NCBI RefSeq assembly: GCF_014287585.1
Contig: NZ_JACOOJ010000031.1
Coordinates: forward strand, 1-64,000
DNA: 64,000 nucleotides
Source: Parabacteroides hominis
Lineage (GTDB): Bacteria > Bacteroidota > Bacteroidia > Bacteroidales > Tannerellaceae
Direction: 5' to 3'
In this document: positions 52,116 to 60,508 of the stretch, one piece after another
How positions within the stretch are numbered: position 1 is the stretch's first letter
Layout: the number at the start of each line of letters is the position of its first letter
Notes under the pieces: generated by a model
Told to the model about the DNA's origin: nothing
The model's database searches: none
What the model saw: only the letters and a program-made list of their open reading frames with translations
Program-made: the position numbers and the translations under genes

Positions 52116-53509
52116 AAGCCGTATTTTTCCAACCTCCGATATAAAGATGTACGCGTGATACCAAGCAGGCCGGCTGCCTGTGTCATATTCCCGGAACAGT
52201 GGCGGAGCACTTCCTGTATCGTGTTTTTCTCCAGTTCTTCCAGGTTGAACTTGCCCTCTTTGTCCTGGGAGTTGGAAACAGGGAGGCGGAGCATGAAATC
52301 GTCATATTGCAATTGCCGGGTTTCGGAAAGGATCACGGCGCGTTCTATCACATGTTGCAGTTCGCGCACGTTTCCCGGCCAGTTATACTGTTTCAGCAGT
52401 TGATCCGCTTCGTCGGAGAAGCCGTCTATCTCTTTTTTATACTTTTGGCAGTAGCGTTGCAGGAAATGCCGGGCGAGAAGCGTCACGTCGTTTCCCCGTT
52501 CCCGTAAAGGCGGGATGGTGATCTCGATCGTATTGATCCGGTATAACAAGTCTTGCCGGAAATATCCTTCCTGTACGGCTGCGTGCAAGTCTGTATTGGT
52601 GGCAGAGATCAGGCGGATGTCGATCGGTATTTCCTGTGTGGAGCCTATCCGGTTTATTTTACGTTGTTCGATGACTGTCAGTAGTTTGGATTGGGCCATC
52701 AACGGCAGATTCCCGATCTCGTTCAGGAAAAGCGTGCCGCCGGATGCGATTTCGATGCGCCCGGATTTACTCTTGTCCGCGTCCGTAAACGCTCCTTTCT
52801 CGTGACCGAACAGTTCGCTTTCGAACAGTTCGTGTGGGATGCTTCCGAGGTCTATCGGGATGAACGGTTCTTTCCCGCGTCCGGATTGTTTGTGAAGCGT
52901 GTAGGCGATCAAGTCCTTCCCTGTCCCGTTTTCTCCCTGCAACAGAATGTTGGCATCTGTATCTTTCAGCTTTTCAAGCGTCCGGAACACGTTTTGCATG
53001 GCTACCGATTCACCGATCACCTCTGTCTCCGGCTCTGTCGCAGTTGTGAGCGCTGACTTTTGCGCCTTGAGCGTCCGCACTTCCGAACGGCTGAAACTAA
53101 GTTCGAGAGCAGACAATACGGTTGCCAGCATCTTTTCGTTCTGCCAGGGTTTAGGGATAAAGTCGGTTGCGCCGGCTTTGATGGCACGTACGGCCTTCTC
53201 TGTGTCCGAGTAGGCGGTGATCAGGATAACGACAGTTTCCGGCGAGATTTCCAGTATCCGTTCCAGCCAGTAGAAGCCTTCTTTGCCGCTGACGGCATCC
53301 GCCGTGAAATTCATATCCAACAGAATGACGTCATATTGGTTTCTGGACACCAACCGGTTGATTTCTTTCGGATCGGAACAGGTGGTGATGCTTTCCACGC
53401 GTGGACGCAGTAACATCTTTAGAGTGAATAGGATATCCTCGTTGTCGTCTACTATCAGAATCTTTCCCTGCCGTATTGCCATTGTCTGTCTATTGCTTTT
53501 TGCCTTCAA
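52112..53509 (-). CDS. Sigma-54-dependent response regulator, NtrC family
   Basis: 465 residues: receiver domain (about 15-130; ILIVDDNEDILF, phospho-acceptor in VILLDMNF), AAA+ domain (about 160-390) and a Fis-type helix-turn-helix (MTQAAGLLGITRTSLYRRLE). Walker A is GENGTGKD. Two departures from the consensus are visible: GAFTDA replaces the GAFTGA loop that touches sigma-54, and Walker B reads GGTLFLNEIG instead of GGTLFLDEIG. GAFTDA is, as far as I recall, common in Bacteroidetes; the Asn is less expected. Start ATG 53509 or ATG 53482 (MAIRQGK). Paired with the kinase 3' of it. Confidence 0.93.
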   Translation of the reverse strand: MKAKSNRQTMAIRQGKILIVDDNEDILFTLKMLLRPRVESITTCSDPKEINRLVSRNQYDVILLDMNFTADAVSGKEGFYWLERILEISPETVVILITAYSDTEKAVRAIKAGATDFIPKPWQNEKMLATVLSALELSFSRSEVRTLKAQKSALTTATEPETEVIGESVAMQNVFRTLEKLKDTDANILLQGENGTGKDLIAYTLHKQSGRGKEPFIPIDLGSIPHELFESELFGHEKGAFTDADKSKSGRIEIASGGTLFLNEIGNLPLMAQSKLLTVIEQRKINRIGSTQEIPIDIRLISATNTDLHAAVQEGYFRQDLLYRINTIEITIPPLRERGNDVTLLARHFLQRYCQKYKKEIDGFSDEADQLLKQYNWPGNVRELQHVIERAVILSETRQLQYDDFMLRLPVSNSQDKEGKFNLEELEKNTIQEVLRHCSGNMTQAAGLLGITRTSLYRRLEKYGL

Positions 53510-53618
53510 ACATACAGATAATTTGCGAATCCCTGCTATCTAATCCCGTTTTTCCTGGCGGATAATCGTAAATACCTGGCGAGTAGCCGGCATTTCCTGC
53601 CGGAATGTTTGCCTGTCG

Positions 53619-53705
53619 ACAATTGTCGGCAAACCTGCTCACAACTGTCGGCAAGCCTGCTCACAATTGTCGGCAGGCCTGTTGATGATTGTCGGCAGGC
53701 AGATA
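53619..53705. repeat. 22-bp minisatellite, four copies
   Basis: Units start at 53619, 53641, 53663 and 53685. The shared core is ATTGTCGGCA(A/G)(A/G)CCTG, and most units contain the palindrome ACAATTGT or a close variant. The first copies end in CTGCTC. The array lies 110 bp upstream of the sigma-54 activator gene and is read as nothing recognisable in any frame. Confidence 0.8.
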
Positions 53706-53837
53706 TTTGAAGGGGAATTGTACGCCTTCCTGCAAGTCGTGTTGTTTCCATTAGCCGGTTAGCTCTTTGCGTATTTCGATGCTTTTGAGACGCTGGTATC
53801 GGACCCGACATTTCAGGCGTTTTTTATGCTTAAGAAT

Positions 53838-53889
53838 GATAATAATAATATTATCAAAATCCTTTGCTGTTGATAATATTATTATTATC
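53838..53889. repeat. Perfect 19-bp inverted repeat of AT triplets
   Basis: GATAATAATAATATTATCA and its exact complement are separated by 14 bases. It lies 73 bp upstream of the DUF5053 gene and is followed by TAATATCTTTAAAA, one base from a TAnnTTTG core. Operator, terminator or cruciform are all possible. Confidence 0.6.
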
Positions 53890-53961
53890 TCTGTAATATC
53901 TTTAAAACAAGCGTTCTATGCATAGTAACGATGGGTTAAAAGCCCGGATAGAAATGATAAG

Positions 53962-54294
53962 ATGGACAAAGTGAATCGTTTTTTTGAATTGAAGGAACTG
54001 TGGAAACAGAGTGCTGAAGCAGATCGTTCCTCCATCGATCGACAGATAACCGAATTGATGGATAGTATGACTGACCAGGAAGTGGAGCTGCTTGCTGTGG
54101 GTGTACAAAATGACTTTGACAATATTCATCAGGAAGTAGCTGAAATCAAAGAGCAATTGACGATCCGGGAACGTTTGGAACCAGTATTGCCTTATCTGTC
54201 CGTCTCTAAGTTGTCAAAGGATTATTTCAATAAATCTTCCTCTTGGTTCTACCAGCGTTTAAACGGGAATAAAATACACGGGAAAGTTTGTTGA
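53962..54294 (+). CDS. DUF5053-like small protein
   Basis: 110 residues, soluble and helical: FFELKELWKQSAEADRSSID, LMDSMTDQEVELLAVGVQND and FDNIHQEVAEIKEQLTIRER, then LPYLSVSKLSKDYFNKSSSW and FYQRLNGNKIHGKVC. The second half is the DUF5053 pattern, in which SxxxxxKDYFNKSSSWFYQRLNG looks like a short DNA-binding helix-turn-helix. Family members, as I recall them, continue for 15-20 residues after NGxxxxGK; here a TGA follows KVC, so the tail may be truncated. It stands alone, next to a tRNA gene. Function unknown. Confidence 0.75.
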   Translation: MDKVNRFFELKELWKQSAEADRSSIDRQITELMDSMTDQEVELLAVGVQNDFDNIHQEVAEIKEQLTIRERLEPVLPYLSVSKLSKDYFNKSSSWFYQRLNGNKIHGKVC

Positions 54295-54463
54295 TTTTTA
54301 GAACGTTGAGGGCTATTGTAGCCCATGAATGCCGGGCTGCGTAAAATTCGAGATCATCAATTCATACCCAACAGGCCGAATCTATGCAAATATACAATTT
54401 ACCCTTTGTAAAATGAATAGGAGTAAATGAGAATAGATGAAAATGAATTTTCTTGATAAAGAA

Positions 54464-54513
54464 AAAACACTCTTGACTATCGATTTAGTTGTTTGATAAT
54501 CAGAGAGTGTTTT
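54464..54513 (-). terminator. Terminator of tRNA-Gly
   Basis: On the minus strand AAAACACTCT (54513-54504) pairs with AGAGTGTTTT (54473-54464), followed by TTCTTT. It starts 3 bp after the tRNA 3' end. Confidence 0.8.
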
Positions 54514-54516
54514 CTT

Positions 54517-54592
54517 TGGAGCGGTAGGCGAGGCTCGAACTCGTGACCCTCAGCTTGGGAAGCTGATGCTCTACCAACTGAGCTACTACCGC
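54517..54592 (-). tRNA. tRNA-Gly (anticodon CCC)
   Basis: Read on the minus strand: acceptor GCGGTAG/CTACCGC, D-arm GCTC..GAGC, anticodon stem TCAGC/GCTGA with loop TTCCCAA (anticodon CCC, reading GGG), variable GGGTC, T-arm with GTTCGAGC, discriminator T and encoded CCA. 76 nt, all stems paired. Confidence 0.96.
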
Positions 54593-54632
54593 GTTGGATG
54601 GTGCAAAAGTATATAAATCTTTTATTTTTTAG

Positions 54633-54640
54633 TACCTTTG
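54633..54640 (+). promoter_or_regulatory. -7 element (TACCTTTG) of argB
   Basis: TACCTTTG, 29 bp upstream of the argB ATG and divergent from the tRNA. No clear -33 element; the region upstream is AT-rich. Confidence 0.65.
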
Positions 54641-54669
54641 GCTCAAAAATTTTAAAAAAAATTATAGGA

Positions 54670-55437
54670 ATGGAAAAGCTTACGCTGATTAAGGTGGGAG
54701 GAAAGATTGTGGAAGAAGAAGAAACGCTCCGCAATCTGCTGAACGACTTCTCGCAGGTGGAAGGTTATAAAGTGCTGGTTCATGGGGGCGGACGTTCCGC
54801 TACGAAACTGGCTGCACAGTTGGGGATCGAGAGTAAGATGGTGGGCGGTCGCCGGATTACGGATGCAGACATGTTGAGAGTGGTTACAATGGTTTACGGA
54901 GGACTGGTCAATAAGAATATTGTCGCCGGCCTTCAGGCCTTAGGCATAAACGCCTTGGGACTGACCGGGGCGGATATGAATCTGATGCGGTCGGACAAAC
55001 GTCCGGTGGGAGAGGTTGACTACGGTTTTGTCGGTGATGTGAAAGAGGTGAATGCGGGTCTGCTGGCATCCTTAATTCATCAGGGCATTGTTCCGGTATT
55101 GGCTCCCCTTACACATGATAAACAAGGACATATGTTGAATACCAACGCCGATACGATCGCAGGAGAAGCCGCTAAAGCTTTGGCAAAACATTTTGAGGTG
55201 ACTTTGATGTTCTGCTTTGAAAAGAAAGGTGTTTTGAAAGATGAGAACGATGATGAAAGCGTGATACCCGAAATAGACCGTACGGCTTTCAAGCAGTATG
55301 TGGAAGCAGGTGTGATTCAAGGGGGAATGATCCCTAAGCTCGAAAATTCGTTTCAGGCGATCGATGCCGGGGTTAAGCAGGTGATTATAACGCAGGCTTC
55401 GGATATTCATTTGGGAAAAGGTACGCGTGTCTTTTAA
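54670..55437 (+). CDS. argB: Acetylglutamate kinase family protein
   Basis: Amino-acid kinase of arginine synthesis: phosphorylates the gamma-carboxyl of N-acylglutamate. LIKVGGKIVEEEETLRNLL (residues 5-23), VLVHGGGRSATKLAAQLG, MVYGGLVNKNIVAGLQ, NTNADTIAGEAAKAL and the C-terminal GGMIPKLENSFQAI are typical. I chose ATG 54670 (MEKLTLIKVGG) because the upstream 24 codons include the promoter. 255 residues. In Bacteroides the pathway is known to use succinylated intermediates at the carbamoyl-transfer step, so N-succinylglutamate may be the true substrate; no other arg gene is nearby to help. An inverted repeat (AATTTGTTG/CAACAAATT, 55448-55481) follows. Confidence 0.93.
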   Translation: MEKLTLIKVGGKIVEEEETLRNLLNDFSQVEGYKVLVHGGGRSATKLAAQLGIESKMVGGRRITDADMLRVVTMVYGGLVNKNIVAGLQALGINALGLTGADMNLMRSDKRPVGEVDYGFVGDVKEVNAGLLASLIHQGIVPVLAPLTHDKQGHMLNTNADTIAGEAAKALAKHFEVTLMFCFEKKGVLKDENDDESVIPEIDRTAFKQYVEAGVIQGGMIPKLENSFQAIDAGVKQVIITQASDIHLGKGTRVF

Positions 55438-55516
55438 TATGTTACTGAATTTGTTGTAAATATTATGTTTTGCAACAAATTTGGGCTGTAAAATGATAAT
55501 AAGTAAAATTATTTAC

Positions 55517-55524
55517 TATATTTG
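55517..55524 (+). promoter_or_regulatory. Extra -7 element (TATATTTG) without an adjacent gene
   Basis: TATATTTG stands about 175 bp upstream of the ABC ATPase gene, ahead of a TGTACAGGT...ACCTGTACA inverted repeat. It may make a longer leader for that gene or a short RNA. Confidence 0.4.
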
Positions 55525-55646
55525 TGGTGTAAATAGTTTAAGTGTATTTTTGAAACGAACGTTGGGATACTGTACAGGTCTGTTTTTGGTAACTAATTTG
55601 CGAAGGAATATATAACAATATACCTGTACAAAATAGAAGGGGGAGC

Positions 55647-55678
55647 TTGGGAGAGTTTCCCCTTTTCTGTTACCTTTG
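55647..55678 (+). promoter_or_regulatory. Promoter of the twin-ABC ATPase gene
   Basis: TTG at 55647-55649 and TACCTTTG at 55671-55678, 21 bp apart. The ATG is 20 bp downstream of the core. Confidence 0.7.
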
Positions 55679-55698
55679 CTTCGTGTAATAAAAAGGCG

Positions 55699-57168
55699 AT
55701 GGAAAATAGGAAAATAATGGTGAATATTCGGAACGTCGTGACCCGCTTGCCGGAACTGCGTTTTGAAGAACCTCTTAACTGGATAATAGAAGAGGGGCAA
55801 CAATGGGCTGTCATCGGTCCGAACGGTGCAGGCAAAACATTGATTGCCGATGTCATGCAGCGTAAATTTGCATTGAAGGAGGGAGAAGTTACTTTCGGAT
55901 ACGAGGGGAATGTCAGTACCCTGGTGAAAAGCATTGCGTTTAAAGATATTTACTCCCTGGCCGATTGCCGTAATTCTTATTATCAGCAACGCTGGCATTC
56001 GACTGAAACGGACGAAGTCCCTACAATAGAAGATATATTAAAAGAAGATGCGGGATCGGAAGATTATCATAAAGTGTTATCTTTGTTCGGCATAGAAGAG
56101 TTTTTGCCGAAGAAACTGATCTTCCTGTCCAGTGGCGAATTGAGAAAGTTTTTGATTGTCCGTACGTTATTAAAGCGTCCTCGTGTCTTGATACTGGATA
56201 ATCCGTTTATCGGACTGGATGCTCCTTCGAGAGGCGTCCTGCTGGAGATGTTGCAGCAAATGACGAAGTTGAAAGATGTGCAGGTAGTTTTACTGCTTTC
56301 CAATCCGGACGATATACCCGAAATGATTACGCATGTCTTGCCGGTCAAGCAGCGCAGATGCCTTCCGGTTTACAGCCGCGAGGAATTTCTGAAGCAAACG
56401 GATCTGATTGCCGATATGTTCCCGTCCGAAGAAAAAGGCGATTCCGTTCGGTGCGGATCGTTTTCACTTCCGGTTGAGGAACAGAAAGAACCTTCCGCCC
56501 ATCTCGTCACTTTCAGGATGGAACACGTTTCGATCAAATATGGTAACCGTACGATCCTGAAAGAACTGGATTGGGAAGTGAAAAACGGGGAGAAGTGGGC
56601 GTTGTTCGGTCCGAACGGGGCTGGCAAATCGACTTTGTTGAGTTTGATTTATGCCGATAATCCGCAATCGTATGCCAACACGCTTTATCTTTTTGACCGG
56701 AAGCGCGGTTCGGGAGAAAGTATCTGGGATATAAAGAAGCGCATCGGATATGTCTCCCCTGAAATGCATCTTTTCTATATGGAGAATGTGCCGGTATTGA
56801 ATATCGTCGGTTCCGGCTTTTTTGACTCGATCGGGCTGTTCAGGAAATGTACGGAACAGCAGCAACAGGTAGCTTTGGCCTGGATGCGCGTATTCGGTAT
56901 CGAAGGGCTGAAAGAACGTTCTTTCCTTACGCTTTCTTCCGGCGAACAGCGGTTGGCGCTTTTAGCGCGTGCGTTTGTCAAAGATCCGGACTTGATTATC
57001 CTGGATGAACCGTTGCACGGCTTGGATGTGAGCAATAAGAAGAAGGCGGCTGCCATTATCGAGCAGTTCTGTTCGCGTCCGGGCAAGACGCTGATCTATG
57101 TCACGCACTATCCGCATGAATTGCCGGCTTGTGTGGATAAACGTTTTGAATTGGTTAAACACGCTTAA
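55699..57168 (+). CDS. Twin-domain ABC ATPase (ModF-like)
   Basis: 489 residues with two complete ABC cassettes and no membrane segments. Cassette 1: Walker A GPNGAGKT (about 39-46), signature LSSGELRK, Walker B VLILDNPFIGLD (the usual catalytic Glu after Asp is Asn). Cassette 2: GPNGAGKST (about 304-312), LSSGEQRLALLARA, LIILDEPLHGLD, and the switch His in YVTHYPHELP. Cassette 1 therefore probably binds but hydrolyses ATP poorly, which is common in asymmetric ABC pairs. Layout matches ModF/PhrA proteins, whose role is uncertain. It is followed after 11 bp by the DUF6057 gene. Confidence 0.88.
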   Translation: MENRKIMVNIRNVVTRLPELRFEEPLNWIIEEGQQWAVIGPNGAGKTLIADVMQRKFALKEGEVTFGYEGNVSTLVKSIAFKDIYSLADCRNSYYQQRWHSTETDEVPTIEDILKEDAGSEDYHKVLSLFGIEEFLPKKLIFLSSGELRKFLIVRTLLKRPRVLILDNPFIGLDAPSRGVLLEMLQQMTKLKDVQVVLLLSNPDDIPEMITHVLPVKQRRCLPVYSREEFLKQTDLIADMFPSEEKGDSVRCGSFSLPVEEQKEPSAHLVTFRMEHVSIKYGNRTILKELDWEVKNGEKWALFGPNGAGKSTLLSLIYADNPQSYANTLYLFDRKRGSGESIWDIKKRIGYVSPEMHLFYMENVPVLNIVGSGFFDSIGLFRKCTEQQQQVALAWMRVFGIEGLKERSFLTLSSGEQRLALLARAFVKDPDLIILDEPLHGLDVSNKKKAAAIIEQFCSRPGKTLIYVTHYPHELPACVDKRFELVKHA

Positions 57169-57179
57169 GGATTTATCAG

Positions 57180-58931
57180 ATGAAATACAAACTTGTTGCC
57201 TTTTGGTTGATCGTTTTCGGAGCTTTGTTTGCTTTTTTGCAAACGAGTTTCCAGTATCATTTTTACTATATAGAACAGAGCCAGCTGTTTTTGTTTTCCG
57301 AGTCGTATATTGGGAATAAACTGGTTCTTCCGGGTGGCTTTTCCATGTTGGTGGCGGAATTCCTGGTGCAGTTTTTTATCCGGCCTTATATCGGGGCGTT
57401 GGTCACTGCGGCCTTATTGACAGGTGTCGGGATTTGTACGGCTGGTATTGTGAAACGGATCGCGCCTGCTTCGGGGCTTTTTATCCTCTATATGCTACCG
57501 ATGTTAGCTTTGCTGTTCATGCATTTTGACTTCAACTACCGGGTGCAGGGCACTGTTTGCTATCTGATGATGACGGCCTTGCTTTGCGGGTACATGCGGA
57601 TAAGGAATGACCTTTTCCGTTTGGTTGCAGGTTGTGTGCTGGTTCCGGTCTTGTTCTGGCTGGCAGGATCGATTGCCGTATTGTTTGCCGGAATGGTCTG
57701 CCTCTTCGAAGGGTTGCAGAAGACGCCTAAATGGTATATCTCGTTGATCGGGGTTGCGGAAGTTTTGCTATTGGGCGTCGGAACGGTTTATTTCTCTTTG
57801 ATGGGGGAATACCGGTGGGTTTTCGAGCCGGATCTGTATTATCATTATACGCTTCATCCTAAAGAAATCATTTATTATTCCTGGATTTGCCTGCCTCTGG
57901 TTTTGCTCGTCGCTTTCTTTTTCCGGAATAAAAAGAGTTTGTCCGGGAAGAAATTGCTTGCGGGGATCAGTTGTATCGCTCAATTGGCTATGATCGGTGT
58001 TGTCTTGTGGTGGGGAATTCCCAAGTATAGCGATGCAAAGACGTTGAGGTTGAAGAAACTGGATTATTTTGCCCGTACGGAACAATGGGACAAGACGATA
58101 GAAGAGTGTAAAGGGAAACTGACAAACTTCTTATATATGTGCCATCTGAATATGGCATTGGCCAATAAGGGGGAACTTTCGGATAAAATGTTCAACTTCG
58201 ACCAGCGGGGGCCGCAGGGGTTGCTTGTACAATGGAATAAATCGGAAAATGTCTCTTGCATGCTCAGTGATATCTATTTTGCGATGGGAGCGACCGCTTC
58301 ATCGCAGGAAATGGCTTTTGAAGGTTATGTGAGTGCTATGGAGGACGGCAATCCGCGTATGTTGAAAAGACTGGTGCAGACGAACCTGATTTACGGCACA
58401 TATCCCGTAGCTGAAAAATATATCTCGATACTTGAGAAAACGTATGCGTACCGGGATTGGGCCCGATCACAGCGTAAATTTCTTTATAATGACGAAGCCG
58501 TCGAAAACGATCCCGTGTTGGGAACCCGCAGGCGGATGTTGCCGGACCGGAATTCATTGGCAATGATAGATGGATTGGCGGGAGACCTGGAACTTTTCTT
58601 GGAAAAGGGGCCGGCCAATTCTGCTGCATTGCAGTATTTGGGCGCTATGTATTTACTGGCTAAAGATCTGGAAGGGTTTAAAGCGTTGATGGAGAAATAT
58701 TACGGGACGGAGTTCTTGCCCGCATTGCCCGTGCATTTCCAGGAAGCCGTCATTGTGATGTCTGAAAAAGAACCGGATTACTGGAAACGTTTCAAGGTCT
58801 CGGAAACTATTGTAGCCCGCTTTGCCGATTATAAAAAGCAGGTGCTTGCGAACCGCAATAACAGTGCTCTTGCCGGGTTATTGAACCGGTCGTACGGAAA
58901 CACCTACTGGTTTTACTTTATGTTTAAATAA
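57180..58931 (+). CDS. DUF6057-like polytopic membrane protein
   Basis: 583 residues. The N-terminal half has about eight hydrophobic helices (YKLVAFWLIVFGALFAFLQT; ALVTAALLTGVGICTAGIVK; LFILYMLPMLALLFMHFDFN and others up to about 290); the C-terminal half (about 300-583) is soluble and helical with TPR-like character (LNMALANKGELSDKMFNFDQ, LQYLGAMYLLAKDLEGFKAL). This matches what I recall as the DUF6057 family; function unknown. It lies 11 bp after the ABC ATPase and 12 bp before the CxxCH propeller protein, so the three form one operon. Confidence 0.75.
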   Translation: MKYKLVAFWLIVFGALFAFLQTSFQYHFYYIEQSQLFLFSESYIGNKLVLPGGFSMLVAEFLVQFFIRPYIGALVTAALLTGVGICTAGIVKRIAPASGLFILYMLPMLALLFMHFDFNYRVQGTVCYLMMTALLCGYMRIRNDLFRLVAGCVLVPVLFWLAGSIAVLFAGMVCLFEGLQKTPKWYISLIGVAEVLLLGVGTVYFSLMGEYRWVFEPDLYYHYTLHPKEIIYYSWICLPLVLLVAFFFRNKKSLSGKKLLAGISCIAQLAMIGVVLWWGIPKYSDAKTLRLKKLDYFARTEQWDKTIEECKGKLTNFLYMCHLNMALANKGELSDKMFNFDQRGPQGLLVQWNKSENVSCMLSDIYFAMGATASSQEMAFEGYVSAMEDGNPRMLKRLVQTNLIYGTYPVAEKYISILEKTYAYRDWARSQRKFLYNDEAVENDPVLGTRRRMLPDRNSLAMIDGLAGDLELFLEKGPANSAALQYLGAMYLLAKDLEGFKALMEKYYGTEFLPALPVHFQEAVIVMSEKEPDYWKRFKVSETIVARFADYKKQVLANRNNSALAGLLNRSYGNTYWFYFMFK

Positions 58932-58943
58932 TTGCGAAAGAAC

Positions 58944-60404
58944 ATGGAAAGAAAGAATATATATTTATGTATGCTGGCAGCTTTGTTGTCTTGTTCCGAC
59001 TCGGTGAAAATGAGTTGGACAGCAGAACATATGCCGAATATTTTTCCGGATTATGCCGGTGTGGTTATTCCGCCTAATATCGCTCCGTTGAATTTTGCCT
59101 TGAAAGACTCTGCCGATGAGACACGTGTCGTTTTTGCATCAGGAGAACAACTGTTTGTGGTGAAAGGTGGAAAGCAAGGCTTTGTTATTCCGGATTCGAA
59201 ATGGAAAAAAATGTTGGGTGCGGCTACCGGGAAATCTATTCAGGTGACGGTCCAGGCAAAGCGAGGAGGCGAATGGATGGCGTATGCTCCATTTTCAATT
59301 CAGGTAGCTCCTGAAAAGGTGGATTCCTATCTGGCTTATCGCCTGATCGATCCGGGATATGAGTTGTGGAATAAGATGGGAATTTATCAGCGGGATCTGG
59401 AGAGTTATACGCAAACTCCCATTATTGAAAATAAGATGAGTGGTAACAATTGTGTGAATTGCCATTCTTTTTGCATGCAGAACCCGGATAAGATGCTGTT
59501 CCATATGCGCGAGACTTTTCCGGGGACGATCCTGGTCGATGGCGATAAGATTGAAAAACTGAATACCAAGACGAAGGAAACGATTTCTTCTTTGGTTTAC
59601 CCTTCCTGGCATCCTTCGGGCAAATATGTGGCTTTCTCTGTGAATACCACCAAACAGGCCTTTCATCTGAATGACAAGAATAGGGTGGAGGTCTATGACG
59701 AGGCTTCCGATGTTGTGGTGTACGATGTGGAAAAGCACGAGATCGTAACGGCTTCAAACATCTTCTCGAAAGATGCTTTTGAAACATTTCCGACTTTCTC
59801 TCCCGACGGGAAAACCCTCTATTTCTGTACCGCGGAGGCCAGGCCGATTCCGCAGGAATACTCGGAAGTCAAATATAACTTATGTTCCGTCTCCTTTGAT
59901 CCGGCGACACGTGCTTTCGGGACGCAGGTCGATACGCTTTACAATGCGAAGAGCGGCGGAATGAGTGCTTCTTTCCCGCGTGTTTCGCCTGACGGACGTT
60001 ACCTTTTATATACGTTATCCGGCTATGGAAACTTTTCGATCTGGCATAAAGATGCTGATTTATATATGGCGGACCTTCAGACAGGCATGAGCCGTCCGTT
60101 GACGGAAGTGAATAGCGACGATGTGGAAAGCTATCATTCCTGGAGCAGCAACAGTCGTTGGTTTGTTTTCAGTAGCCGGCAGATAGACGGTTTATATACA
60201 CGTCCGTATATCGCTTATGTGGGCGAAGATGGCAAAGTCAGCAAGCCGTTCCTGCTGCCTCAGAAAGATGCCGGTTTCTATCATTCTTTTATGAAGTCCT
60301 TCAATATTCCGGAATTTATAACCGGAAAGGTAAAAGTGCAAGGCCGGGTCCTGGCTATTAAGGCGAAGGAAGATAAGGGGACGGATGTAAGGTTTGCAAA
60401 GTGA
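58944..60404 (+). CDS. TolB-like beta-propeller lipoprotein with a CxxCH heme-type motif
   Basis: 486 residues. Signal with LLSC (Cys17) predicts a lipoprotein. A Cys170-Val-Asn-Cys173-His174 motif (NNCVNCHSF) is a c-type heme attachment signature, placed before the propeller. Then follow PD40/WD40-like blades: YPSWHPSGKYVAFSVN, FPTFSPDGKTLYFCTA, FPRVSPDGRYLLYTLS, YHSWSSNSRWFVFSSR. I chose ATG 58944 (MERKNIYLCM) over the TTG at 58932. It ends the operon with the ABC ATPase and DUF6057 genes. Whether heme is really attached is unproven; a second ligand could be one of the Met residues after the motif (NPDKMLFHMR). Confidence 0.82.
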   Translation: MERKNIYLCMLAALLSCSDSVKMSWTAEHMPNIFPDYAGVVIPPNIAPLNFALKDSADETRVVFASGEQLFVVKGGKQGFVIPDSKWKKMLGAATGKSIQVTVQAKRGGEWMAYAPFSIQVAPEKVDSYLAYRLIDPGYELWNKMGIYQRDLESYTQTPIIENKMSGNNCVNCHSFCMQNPDKMLFHMRETFPGTILVDGDKIEKLNTKTKETISSLVYPSWHPSGKYVAFSVNTTKQAFHLNDKNRVEVYDEASDVVVYDVEKHEIVTASNIFSKDAFETFPTFSPDGKTLYFCTAEARPIPQEYSEVKYNLCSVSFDPATRAFGTQVDTLYNAKSGGMSASFPRVSPDGRYLLYTLSGYGNFSIWHKDADLYMADLQTGMSRPLTEVNSDDVESYHSWSSNSRWFVFSSRQIDGLYTRPYIAYVGEDGKVSKPFLLPQKDAGFYHSFMKSFNIPEFITGKVKVQGRVLAIKAKEDKGTDVRFAK

Positions 60405-60445
60405 TTGATGATTTTTCGGAACGTTTGTCGTCCGGAAATTAAAAA

Positions 60446-60488
60446 ATAAAAAGGACTGGATTCTGACATTGAATCCAGTCCTTTTATT
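60446..60488. terminator. Bidirectional terminator
   Basis: AAAAGGACTGGATTC and GAATCCAGTCCTTTT pair perfectly around TGACATT, with A/T-tracts on both sides (AATAA...TTATTAT). It separates convergent genes ending at 60404 and 60509. Confidence 0.9.
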
Positions 60489-60508
60489 ATTTAGCAAACT
60501 TTTATCTC

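Noticed and set aside
53619..53705. CRISPR array
   Set aside because: The 22-bp units are directly adjacent without spacers and no cas gene is in the window.
53536..53811. 91-codon minus-strand frame across the minisatellite
   Set aside because: It only translates the repeat units; no start signal or family.
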